From Planctomycetota bacterium (GTDB lineage Bacteria; Planctomycetota; B15-G4; SIAN01), in NCBI GenBank assembly GCA_016795285.1, contig JAEUIC010000005.1, positions 434,001 through 498,000 of the forward strand: a stretch of DNA of 64,000 nucleotides, written 5' to 3'. Below are positions 1 to 6,865 of the stretch, piece by piece (the first letter of the stretch is position 1; every line of letters begins with the position of its first letter). Position numbers and translations under genes: made by a program. The notes below the pieces were generated by a model. That model saw nothing but the letters and a program-made list of their open reading frames with translations. It was not told where the DNA came from and made no database searches.

Positions 1-997
1 CGGCGGCGGCCGGCTGGGAGGCCGCGTCCGGCGCAGCGGCCGGCTCCGGGCCGCGCATCGCCGCCTGCGCGGTGATCCGCAGGAAGAGCTCCTCGAGCGT
101 GCGCTGGTGGCGGACCAGCTCGCGCAGCGGCAGTCCGGCGGTGCGCAGCCGCTCGGCGATCGCCTCGCGCGGATCCTGGCCGGCGCGCGGCCGCAGCGTG
201 AGCGCGACCCAGCCGTCGCGCAGCTCGACCGAGTCGCTCGACTCGGCGCAGTCGCGCAGCACGGGAGCGAGGGCGAGCAGGAGCGCGTCGCGGCGCCCCT
301 TCGCCTCGACGCGGATCGACGGCGCGTCGTCGAGGTGGGTGGCGAGGTCGGCGAACTTGCCGTTCGCGAGCAGCCGCCCCTTCTGGATGATCATCACGCG
401 CGTCGCGATGCTCTCGATCTCCGCGAGGATGTGCGAGGAGAGCAGCACGGTGTGCTCGTGCGCGAGCCCCTTGATGAGGTCCAAGACCTCCTTGCGCTGG
501 TGCGGGTCGAGGCCGCCGGTCGGCTCGTCGAGGATCAGGAGGCGCGGGCGCGCGACGAGCGCATCGGCGAGCCCGACGCGCTGGCGGTAGCCCTTCGAGA
601 GCTGCCCGACGATGCGCGCCCGCATCGGCACGAGGCCGCACTGCCCCATGGCGCGCTCGACCGCGGCCGACGCCTCGCGCGCGGCGACCCCCTTCAGGCG
701 CGCGCGGAAGCGCAGGTACTCCTCGACGCGCAGCTCGGGGTAGAGCGGCACGTTCTCGGGCAGGTAGCCGAGCTTCTGCCGGATCGCGAGCGAGTCGGAG
801 AGGACGTCGAGCCCGGCGATCTGCACCGTCCCGGCCGTCGCCGGGATGTAGCCGGTGAGGATGCGGATGGTGGTCGACTTGCCGGCGCCGTTGGGGCCGA
901 GGAAGCCCATCACCTCGCCCTCCGCGACGTCGAACGAGACGTCGTGGACCGCGAGCACGTCGCCGTAGCGCTTCGTGAGGTTTCGAACGGAGATCAC
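1..997 (-). CDS. ABC transporter ATP-binding protein (3' end outside window)
   Basis: This is the ATPase subunit of an ABC transporter, probably an export or gliding-type (ABC-2) system, acting at the cytoplasmic face of the membrane. Reading from a GTG at 997, the frame stays open to the window edge (332 codons). It shows Walker A GPNGAGKST near residue 39, a Q-loop region GYLPENVPLYPEL, the signature LSKGYRQRVGLA, Walker B LLILDEPTGGLDP and the switch histidine in LLSSHILAEIE. A C-terminal domain of about 100 residues follows, as in the CcmA/NatA/Gld-type families. The partner permease is expected beyond position 1. It lies 240 bp downstream of dnaK on the same strand. The start is chosen because the conserved N-terminus (ISVRNLTKRYGDV) begins right after the GTG. 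The stop codon is not in the window, and the substrate cannot be told. Confidence 0.9.
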   Translation of the reverse strand, partial: MISVRNLTKRYGDVLAVHDVSFDVAEGEVMGFLGPNGAGKSTTIRILTGYIPATAGTVQIAGLDVLSDSLAIRQKLGYLPENVPLYPELRVEEYLRFRARLKGVAAREASAAVERAMGQCGLVPMRARIVGQLSKGYRQRVGLADALVARPRLLILDEPTGGLDPHQRKEVLDLIKGLAHEHTVLLSSHILAEIESIATRVMIIQKGRLLANGKFADLATHLDDAPSIRVEAKGRRDALLLALAPVLRDCAESSDSVELRDGWVALTLRPRAGQDPREAIAERLRTAGLPLRELVRHQRTLEELFLRITAQAAMRGPEPAAAPDAASQPAAA

Positions 998-1116
998 AGC
1001 GGAGCCGCGCCCCCTGGCAGGCCTGGCGAAACGGGCGGCGATGTTCCGGTTGCGCGCACGCAAGTCAAGCAATCGCAACGACTTGCCTGACCGGCGCGCC
1101 GCCCTGGAACGGCGCC

Positions 1117-1142
1117 GCGCGCCGACCCGAGGGCCGGCGCGC
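1117..1142 (-). terminator. Possible terminator hairpin downstream of dnaK
   Basis: The arms GCGCGCCGACCC (1117-1128) and GGGCCGGCGCGC (1131-1142) can pair over almost their full length with one wobble. The hairpin lies about 95 bases past the dnaK stop. No T-run follows it, so intrinsic termination is only a possibility. Confidence 0.3.
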
Positions 1143-1237
1143 GGTGCACCTGTTTGCGAATGGCGTTCCGTCCCCGCCCCGCCGCGCCGCCGCCATGCAG
1201 CGGAGCGAGAGGGCTCACCGGCGGAGGGGGTGCCGGC

Positions 1238-3181
1238 TCACTTCACCTCGAACTCGGCGTCGACCACGTTCTCGTCGTCGCGGCCGCCCTTCGCGCCGCC
1301 GCGCCCCCCCTTCGGCTCGCCGCCCGGCTTCGGGCCGGCGTCGCCGCCCGCTGCGCCGCCACCGGCGCCGGCGTTCGCCTGCTGGTAGAGCTGCTCGGAG
1401 ATCTTGTAGACCGCCTGCTGCAGCGCCTCGAGCGCCGCCTGGATCGCCGCCGAGTCGCCCGACTTCACGACGCCTTCGAGCGCGTCGCGCTTCTCCTGGA
1501 TCGTCTTCTTGACGTCCTCCGGGATCTTCTCGCCGTGCTCCTTGAGCGCGCGGTCGGCCTCGATGACGGCGGCCTCCGCCTTGTTCTGCAGCTCGACCTG
1601 CTCGCGCCGCTTCTTGTCGTCGGCGGCGAACTTCTCGGCGTCGCGGCGCATGCGCTCGACCTCGTCCTTGCTGAGGCCCGAGGACGACTCGATCTTGATC
1701 GACTGCTCGCGCTTGGTGCCGAGGTCGCGGGCGAGCACGTTCATGATGCCGTTGGCGTCGATCTTGAACGTCACCTCGATCTGCGGGACGCCCATCGGCG
1801 CCGGCGGGATGCCGTCGAGCTTGAAGCGGCCGAGCGTCCGGTTGTCGGCGGCGAACTCGCGCTCGCCCTGCAGCACGTGGATCTCGACCTGCGTCTGGTT
1901 GTGCGACGCGGTGGAGAAGGTCTCCTTGCGCTCGGTCGGGATGGTCGTGTTGCGCTCGATCAGCTTGGTCATGATCCCGCCCTTCGTCTCGATGCCGAGC
2001 GAGAGCGGGGTGACGTCGAGCAGCACGAGGTCGGCCGCCTCGCCGGTGAGCACCGCGGCCTGGATCGCCGCGCCGACGGCCACCACCTCGTCAGGGTTGA
2101 CCGTGCGGTTCGGCTCCTTGGCGAAGATCTCCTTCACGAGCGCCTGCACGGCCGGGACGCGCGTCGAACCGCCGACCAGGATCACCTCGTCGACGTCGCT
2201 CGGCTTCAGCTTGGCGTCGCGCAACGCGCTCTCGCACGGCCCCTTGCAGCGCTCGAGCAGCGCGTCGATCAGCTGCTCGAACTTGGCGCGGCTCACGTTC
2301 ATCTGCAGGTGCTTCGGGCCGCTCGAGTCGGCGGTGATGAAGGGCAGGTTGATCTGCGCCTGCATCGACTGCGAGAGGTCGCACTTGGCGCGCTCGCAGG
2401 CGTCGCGCAGGCGCTGCAGCGCCATGACGTCCTGGCGCAGGTCGATCTTGTGCTCGCGCTTGAACTCCTCGGCGACCCAGTTGATCAGCGCCTGGTCGAA
2501 GTCGTCGCCGCCGAGGTGCGTGTCGCCATTGGTGGAAAGCACCTCGAAGACGCCGTCGCCGATGTCGAGGATGCTGACGTCGAAGGTGCCGCCGCCGAGG
2601 TCGAAGACGGCGACGCGCCCCTGCTTCTTCTTGTCGAGGCCGTAGGCGAGCGCGGCCGCGGTCGGCTCGTTCAGGATGCGCTCGACGGTGAGGCCGGCGA
2701 TGACGCCGGCGTCCTTGGTCGCCTGGCGCTGCGAGTCGTTGAAGTAGGCCGGCACGGTGATGACCGCGCGCGTCACCTTCTGGCCGAGGTAGGTCTCGGC
2801 CGCCTCCTTCAGCGCGGTGAGGATCATCGCGCTGATCTCGGGCGGCGTGTACTGCTTGCCGCGGACGTCGACCTTGACGAGCTCCTCGGCGCCGCCGACG
2901 ACCTTGTAGGGGACCATCTTCTCTTCGTTGGCCACTTCGCTGTGGCGGCGCCCCATGAAGCGCTTGATCGAGTAGACGGTGTTCTTCGCGTTCGTGACCG
3001 CCTGGCGGCGCGCCGCCTGGCCGACGATGCGCTCGCCGTTGTCCTGGAAGCCGACCACCGACGGCGTGAGACGCCCCCCTTCGGCGTTGGCGATGACGAC
3101 CGGCTGGCCGCCTTCCATGATCGCGACGACCGAATTGGTGGTCCCGAGGTCGATGCCGATGACCTTCGAGCTGCCCGACAT
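1238..3181 (-). CDS. dnaK: Chaperone protein DnaK (Hsp70)
   Basis: This is the ATP-dependent Hsp70 chaperone that binds exposed hydrophobic peptide segments with DnaJ and GrpE. The 647-residue protein has the actin-like ATPase signatures [18 protein letters not shown] (N-terminus), [19 protein letters not shown] (about residue 190) and [14 protein letters not shown] (about residue 340). These are followed by the linker [17 protein letters not shown], the substrate-binding beta domain and a helical lid. The tail is Gly/Pro-rich and ends in the typical acidic [10 protein letters not shown]. The open frame extends to 3343, but the start at 3181 is the one that begins the conserved [15 protein letters not shown] and has GGAG about 8 bases upstream. 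No CIRCE element was seen in the 183-bp upstream gap, and dnaJ and grpE are not adjacent. Confidence 0.98.
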   Translation of the reverse strand: MSGSSKVIGIDLGTTNSVVAIMEGGQPVVIANAEGGRLTPSVVGFQDNGERIVGQAARRQAVTNAKNTVYSIKRFMGRRHSEVANEEKMVPYKVVGGAEELVKVDVRGKQYTPPEISAMILTALKEAAETYLGQKVTRAVITVPAYFNDSQRQATKDAGVIAGLTVERILNEPTAAALAYGLDKKKQGRVAVFDLGGGTFDVSILDIGDGVFEVLSTNGDTHLGGDDFDQALINWVAEEFKREHKIDLRQDVMALQRLRDACERAKCDLSQSMQAQINLPFITADSSGPKHLQMNVSRAKFEQLIDALLERCKGPCESALRDAKLKPSDVDEVILVGGSTRVPAVQALVKEIFAKEPNRTVNPDEVVAVGAAIQAAVLTGEAADLVLLDVTPLSLGIETKGGIMTKLIERNTTIPTERKETFSTASHNQTQVEIHVLQGEREFAADNRTLGRFKLDGIPPAPMGVPQIEVTFKIDANGIMNVLARDLGTKREQSIKIESSSGLSKDEVERMRRDAEKFAADDKKRREQVELQNKAEAAVIEADRALKEHGEKIPEDVKKTIQEKRDALEGVVKSGDSAAIQAALEALQQAVYKISEQLYQQANAGAGGGAAGGDAGPKPGGEPKGGRGGAKGGRDDENVVDAEFEVK

Positions 3182-3364
3182 GCTGGTTCTCCGTGGCTGC
3201 GCCGAGCTCCGACCGAGGAGGGGCGGAGCGAAGGCGGATCGGCCCGGACGAACCAAATCGCGTGCCCATCGCCTCCCGGCGGTCCCGGGGCGGAACGGGA
3301 CAGGTTGACGCCCCACCGATCGCCGATGGCGTGGCCGCGCCATCTTGTCGCACCCGGCCTCGCG

Positions 3365-4147
3365 TCAGCTGAGCGTCCCCTCCGCCGCTGCTGCCGCCTC
3401 CCCGGGCGCTGCCTGGTTCGCCTCGCGCAGCACGATCCGGAACGAGGTCCCGCGTCCGACCTCGGTATCGCAAGTCACCGTTCCGCCGAGCTCCTCGACG
3501 ATGCGGCGCACGGTCGGGAGTCCGAGCCCGCTGCCGCCCGCCTTCGTCGAGAAGTAGGGGTCGAAGATCTGCTCGCGCGCCTCGGCCGGGATGCCCGGCC
3601 CGTTGTCGATGACCAGCAGCTCGACCCCCGCGGAGGTGCGCCGGCTGCAGACGAGGATCTGCTCGCGACCGCTCTTCTCCGCGGCCGGCCGCTGGGTGAG
3701 CGCATCGAAGGCGTTGTTCAGCAGGTTGAGCAGCGCCTGCTTCAGGTAGGTGGCGTCGACGCTCACGTCGGGCAGGTCGGGCTCGAGCACGAGCTGCACG
3801 TCGACCCCCGCCGCCGCTGCCTTCGCCGCCCAGAACTCGACCGTCTCCCGCAACAGCGCATTCAGCGACTGCGCCACCGCCTTCAGCTGGTAGCCGCGCG
3901 CGAAGCGCAGGAACCCCTCGAGGATCTCCTCGAGGCGGGTCACCTCGCGCTCGAGGACGTTCACCCGCTTCTGCAGCCGCTGCTCGCGCGGGGTCGGCGG
4001 CCCCGCCGTCTCGAGATCCTCGCGGAGCATCTGCAGGTTGACCGACATCGCCGACAGCGGGTTCTTGATCTCGTGCGCGAGTCCGCTGGCGAGTGTGCCG
4101 AGGAAGGCGAGCCGCGACTGCCTGCTCTTGTTTTCGCCGCTGCTCAT
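3365..4147 (-). CDS. Soluble sensor histidine kinase (NtrB-like, no sensor domain)
   Basis: This is a two-component histidine kinase that autophosphorylates a histidine and passes the phosphate to a response regulator. The 260-residue protein has almost no N-terminal input domain. The H-box LASGLAHEIKNPLS places the phospho-histidine at residue 25. An antiparallel helix pair follows, with a strong coiled-coil character at about 60-80. The ATPase domain has N-box QALLNLLNNAFDAL (138-150), G1 VIDNGPGIP (179-187), F-box DPYFSTKAGGSGLGL (196-210) and G2 GRGTSF. No transmembrane segment or signal peptide is visible, so it is cytosolic and must receive its signal from a partner. The start is uncertain by three codons (4156 or 4147). 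It is divergent from the tsaC fusion gene with only 30 bp between them. The nearest response regulator in the window is at 35.2-36.1 kb, and nothing links the two directly. Confidence 0.9.
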   Translation of the reverse strand: MSSGENKSRQSRLAFLGTLASGLAHEIKNPLSAMSVNLQMLREDLETAGPPTPREQRLQKRVNVLEREVTRLEEILEGFLRFARGYQLKAVAQSLNALLRETVEFWAAKAAAAGVDVQLVLEPDLPDVSVDATYLKQALLNLLNNAFDALTQRPAAEKSGREQILVCSRRTSAGVELLVIDNGPGIPAEAREQIFDPYFSTKAGGSGLGLPTVRRIVEELGGTVTCDTEVGRGTSFRIVLREANQAAPGEAAAAAEGTLS

Positions 4148-4177
4148 GCCGAGCATTGTGCCGGCTCGAGCGCCGCG

Positions 4178-5236
4178 ATGAAGACCGCCCTCCTTCCCGC
4201 CCACGATGCCGACTCGACGCGCGCCGCCGTGGCCGCCGCGGTGGCGGCGCTGCGCCGTGGCGAGGTGGTCGCCCTTCCGACCGAGACGGTCTACGGCCTC
4301 GCCGCCCTCCCTTCCGCCGAGCCGGCGTTGCGCGCCGCGAAGGAGCGCGACGACGGCAAGCCGATCACCTGGGCGGTCGAGAGCCGCGAGCAGGCAGCGC
4401 TGCTGATCGACCTCGCCGGCCGCGGCGTCAACAAGCTCGCCGGCCGCTTCTGGCCGGGGCCGCTCACGCTGGTGGCCGCGCGCCGGCACGGCAGCGGAAC
4501 GCTCGGCGTGCGCGTGCCGGGCCACGCCTTCGCGCGCGAGCTGCTGCGCGCTCTCGGCGAACCGCTGCTGTTGACCAGCGCCAACCGCTCCGGCGAGCCC
4601 GACGCGAAGGATGCGAGGGAGGTCGCCGCGGCGCTGTCGGGGCGAATCCCACTGATCATCGATGGCGGCCCGGCGCAGCTCGGGCAGGCGAGCACCGTCG
4701 TCTCGTTCGCCGGCGAGCGCGCGCTCGTCCACCGCGAGGGGCTGATCGACCGCGCGATGGTGCTGCGGACCGCCGCTCGCCAGGTGCTCTTCGTCTGCTC
4801 CGGGAACACCTGTCGCAGCCCGATGGCGGAAGCGCTGCTGCGCGCGCGTTGGGCGGAGCGGCTCGGCATCGCGCCCGAAGCGCTGCTCGAGCATGGCGGC
4901 GTGGTCGGCAGCGCGGGGACGCACGCCGCGCCCGGCATGGAGGCGAGCGAGGAGGCGGTCGAGTTGCTGGCGGCGCGGTCGATCGACTTGCGCCGCCACC
5001 GCTCGCGGCCGGTCACTGCGGCGCTGCTGAAGCAGGCCGACGACGTCTTCGTGATGACCGGGAGCCACTTGCGCGCGCTGCAGCAGCTCGCGCCCGAGCT
5101 GGCCCCGAAGGCGGTCCTGCTCGATCCGAGCGGAGGCGACATCGCCGATCCGATCGGCGCAGGCCCGCGCGCCTACCGCCGCTGCCTCGAGTCGATCGAG
5201 CGGGCCCTCGCCGAGCGCTGCCCCGAGTTGGTCTGA
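4178..5236 (+). CDS. Fusion: threonylcarbamoyl-AMP synthase (TsaC/Sua5) + low-MW protein phosphatase
   Basis: The single 352-residue frame joins two enzymes. Residues 1 to about 195 are a YrdC/TsaC domain, which makes threonylcarbamoyl-AMP from threonine, bicarbonate and ATP for the t6A modification of tRNA. It shows VVALPTETVYGLAAL (30-44), AKERDDGKPI (the KxR and KP motif, 54-63), RFWPGPLT, LLTSANRSGEP and QASTVVSF. Residues about 200-352 are a low-molecular-weight tyrosine-phosphatase fold. Its P-loop is CSGNTCRS (nucleophile Cys207, Arg213), followed by a helix SPMAEALLRARW and the catalytic-acid motif DPSGGDIADPIG. Thr211 occupies the position that is Thr in the arginine phosphatase YwlE and usually Ile in tyrosine phosphatases, so protein-arginine phosphatase activity is the better guess. 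In Bacilli the homologues ywlC and ywlE are separate neighbouring genes. There is no stop or shift between the domains. Confidence 0.93.
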   Translation: MKTALLPAHDADSTRAAVAAAVAALRRGEVVALPTETVYGLAALPSAEPALRAAKERDDGKPITWAVESREQAALLIDLAGRGVNKLAGRFWPGPLTLVAARRHGSGTLGVRVPGHAFARELLRALGEPLLLTSANRSGEPDAKDAREVAAALSGRIPLIIDGGPAQLGQASTVVSFAGERALVHREGLIDRAMVLRTAARQVLFVCSGNTCRSPMAEALLRARWAERLGIAPEALLEHGGVVGSAGTHAAPGMEASEEAVELLAARSIDLRRHRSRPVTAALLKQADDVFVMTGSHLRALQQLAPELAPKAVLLDPSGGDIADPIGAGPRAYRRCLESIERALAERCPELV

Positions 5237-5432
5237 GGCGGGCTGCCGATTTGAGGCGCCCTGCCGGAAGTGTGGCGGGCCGACGACGCGGTCCAGGGTG
5301 CCGATCGAGCAGGGGGCCGTCGCGGAACGCGCCGTTGCCGCGGTCGACCGCGGTCGACGGAGGCGTACGGACATGACATGACGAGGCCCTCCGCAGGCTG
5401 CGGTGGCTCGTTCCCGGGAGAGCCGGAAAGGT

Positions 5433-5459
5433 GGCGGCAGCGCCGATGGCGCCGCCGCC
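5433..5459 (-). terminator. Rho-independent-like terminator of rpsU
   Basis: GGCGGCAGCGCC (5433-5444) and GGCGCCGCCGCC (5448-5459) form a 12-bp stem with one mismatch and a 3-base loop. On the minus strand it begins 6 bases after the rpsU stop codon and is followed by a short T-containing stretch (CACCTTTCC). Confidence 0.5.
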
Positions 5460-5465
5460 CACCGA

Positions 5466-5672
5466 TCACATGGCCGAACCGCCCTGGAGCTTCGAGGCGA
5501 GACGGATCGTCTTCAGCCGCTCACGGACGCGGCGCCGCTCACGGACGCTCGGCTTCTCGTAGTGGCTGTGGCGCTTGACCGCCTTCGTCACGCCCTCGTT
5601 GTTGCAGATCTTTCGCAGGCGGCGGAGCGTCTTCTCGAGCGGCTCGCCCTCCTTCGGTTGCACTCGGATCAT
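5466..5672 (-). CDS. rpsU: Small ribosomal subunit protein bS21
   Basis: This 68-residue, highly basic protein of the 30S subunit sits near the anti-Shine-Dalgarno end of 16S rRNA and helps translation initiation. The N-terminal half matches the family (MIRVQPKEGEPLEKTLRRLRK, with the conserved ESxxxALRRFKR-like helix) and the C-terminal half has the Arg/Lys-rich SVRERRRVRERLKTIR. The start has a GGAG seven bases upstream. It stands alone, with an AT-richer leader of about 190 bp (5673-5863) between it and the EIIA-type gene and a strong hairpin immediately downstream. Such single-gene organisation is common for rpsU. Confidence 0.95.
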   Translation of the reverse strand: MIRVQPKEGEPLEKTLRRLRKICNNEGVTKAVKRHSHYEKPSVRERRRVRERLKTIRLASKLQGGSAM

Positions 5673-5863
5673 GGGTCTCCAGGTCGAATGAACGGCTCAG
5701 CCTTGTCGGCGGGCTTGGGGGTGGGCCTCGTTGCTGCTTCGGTCGGGCCCAGGACCTTCTTGTTGGTCGTTTCGGTCGTACTCGTCGGAATTGCTGCGTC
5801 GGTCGTGCTTCGTCGGATGCACCGCTTCCGTCACAGCTCCTTCGCCAGAATGCCGCTCGCGGC

Positions 5864-6340
5864 TCAGGCGGGGATCTTCTCCTCCTCGGCGCGAATCACC
5901 GCCAGCACTTCCTTGGCCGAACGCGCCTCGAGCAGCGCCGAGCGGAACTCGGCGCGCGCGAAGAGCTGGGCGATCCCCGCCAGCACCCGCAGGTGCTCGC
6001 GGCTCTGCTTGCGCGGCGTGATCAGGCAGACGACCGTGCGGGTCGGCTGGCCGTCGATCGCGTCGAAGTCCATCCCCGCGGAGAGGACCGCGAGGCTCAC
6101 GAGCGTCGACTGGATCGGCTCGTCCATCCGCGAATGCGGGATCGCGAAGCCATCCTGCATGCCGGTGCTCGACTGCTTCTCCCGCTCGGTCAGGCCGCGC
6201 AGGATCGGCTCGCGCCAGGTCGGCTGCGCCTGACCGGAGAGCACCAGCAGATCGGTGAGCTTCTCGATGACGCCCCACTTGTCGATGCCGTCGAGGCCGA
6301 CGACGATCGCAGACTCGGGGAGTACGGACGAGAGGCGCAT
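5864..6340 (-). CDS. PTS EIIA domain protein (PtsN/fructose type)
   Basis: This 158-residue cytosolic protein is a stand-alone EIIA of the mannitol-fructose/nitrogen family. EIIA domains accept phosphate from HPr or NPr on a histidine. The active-site block GMQDGFAIPHSRMDEP (around residue 70) is clear, with the phospho-histidine in IPHSR. Further conserved segments are TRTVVCLITPRKQSREHLRVLAGIA and a C-terminal helix. No EIIB or EIIC domain is fused or adjacent, so a regulatory rather than a sugar-transport role is likely (inference). The start ATG at 6340 begins the conserved MRLSSVLPES. It lies upstream of rpsU on the same strand and divergent from the gsp operon. Confidence 0.88.
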   Translation of the reverse strand: MRLSSVLPESAIVVGLDGIDKWGVIEKLTDLLVLSGQAQPTWREPILRGLTEREKQSSTGMQDGFAIPHSRMDEPIQSTLVSLAVLSAGMDFDAIDGQPTRTVVCLITPRKQSREHLRVLAGIAQLFARAEFRSALLEARSAKEVLAVIRAEEEKIPA

Positions 6341-6394
6341 GGATCGATGAGGTTTCGCTGGGTACGCGGGGCGGGTCGGGACGAAAGGGCGGGG

Positions 6395-6423
6395 ACGATA
6401 CGGCTGCCGCGAAAGCGGCGCAA
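6395..6423 (-). promoter_or_regulatory. Candidate sigma70-type promoter of the EIIA gene
   Basis: On the minus strand TTGCGC (6423-6418), a 17-bp spacer and TATCGT (6400-6395) precede the start at 6340 by about 55 bases. The -10 box is followed by CCC, a context that recurs in other candidate promoters of this window. Confidence 0.35.
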
Positions 6424-6495
6424 GCAAGCGGACGCGCGCGCTGGCCGAGGGAATACGTCGCACGCGGCCGGGTCCAACGCCGCGAGGTTCGCGCA

Positions 6496-6524
6496 TGGAA
6501 AGGGTTGGAACGGCCCGATACAAT
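6496..6524 (+). promoter_or_regulatory. Candidate promoter of the gsp operon
   Basis: TGGAAA (6496-6501), a 17-bp spacer and TACAAT (6519-6524) resemble a sigma70 promoter (4/6 and 5/6 matches). It would give a long leader of about 330 bases before the gspD start. Confidence 0.35.
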
Positions 6525-6716
6525 GCGCCGCCTTCGCAGCCTAACACCTTGCATTTCCGGGGGTTAGGTCGAGACCGCTGGGTCGTCGGGGCGTGTTTCG
6601 CCGGCCGACGCAGCAGTCCGCGGTGCGGCAACTTCGCGACCCGCTCGACGACGCGCTTCTCGCGAAGCGGCGTCGACGGGGGCTCGAGGGACGCCGCGAC
6701 GGAGGCAGCGACGGGG

Positions 6717-6778
6717 TTCGAGGTCGCGGTCTTCGAGGTCGCGGTCTTCGAGGTCGCAGTTCTTCGAGGTCGCAGTTC
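6717..6778. repeat. 15/16-bp tandem repeat, four copies
   Basis: The unit TTCGAGGTCGCGGTC occurs at 6717-6731 and 6732-6746, then as TTCGAGGTCGCAGTTC at 6747-6762 and 6763-6778. It lies in the leader region of gspD. A shorter imperfect repeat of CTGATGTCGA type follows at 6888-6920, at the very start of the coding region. Confidence 0.8.
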
Positions 6779-6865
6779 GACGACGAGTCCGGGAGAGACG
6801 TCGGCGAGGGCGCGCGTTGGCGTGTCGATCGCCTGACGTGGGGACGGTGCGGAAGGAGGGGCGGA

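Larger units (their letters stand above)
6341..6865. other. 525-bp divergent intergenic region between the EIIA gene and gspD
   Basis: No convincing gene is seen here. It contains candidate promoters for both directions (minus 6395-6423, plus 6496-6524), a 15-bp tandem repeat (6717-6778) and a strong Shine-Dalgarno stretch at the gspD end. Short open frames across it are low-complexity (repeat-derived) and lack family features. Confidence 0.5.

Noticed and set aside
1144..1512. Arg-rich plus-strand frame over the dnaK 3' end
   Set aside because: Composition typical of a shadow frame opposite a Gly/Pro-rich coding region.
3182..3364. CIRCE-type heat-shock operator upstream of dnaK
   Set aside because: Searched for the TTAGCACTC-N9-GAGTGCTAA pattern by eye on both strands; nothing similar is present.
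1154..4177. Very long plus-strand open frame antisense to dnaK and the histidine kinase
   Set aside because: It is open only because GC-rich codons on the minus strand leave no stops. Its translation is Arg/Leu/Asp-rich without family features, and only the part from 4178 is a real gene (tsaC fusion).
5403..6233. Plus-strand frame with a hydrophobic stretch (LLVVSVVLVGIAASVVL) crossing the rpsU leader and EIIA gene
   Set aside because: It lies antisense to rpsU and the EIIA gene. The hydrophobic run results from the AT-richer leader, and no ribosome site or conserved feature supports it.
6495..6836. 113-residue frame with repeated FEVAV in the gspD leader
   Set aside because: Its only feature is the 15-bp tandem repeat; there is no ribosome site and no conserved domain.
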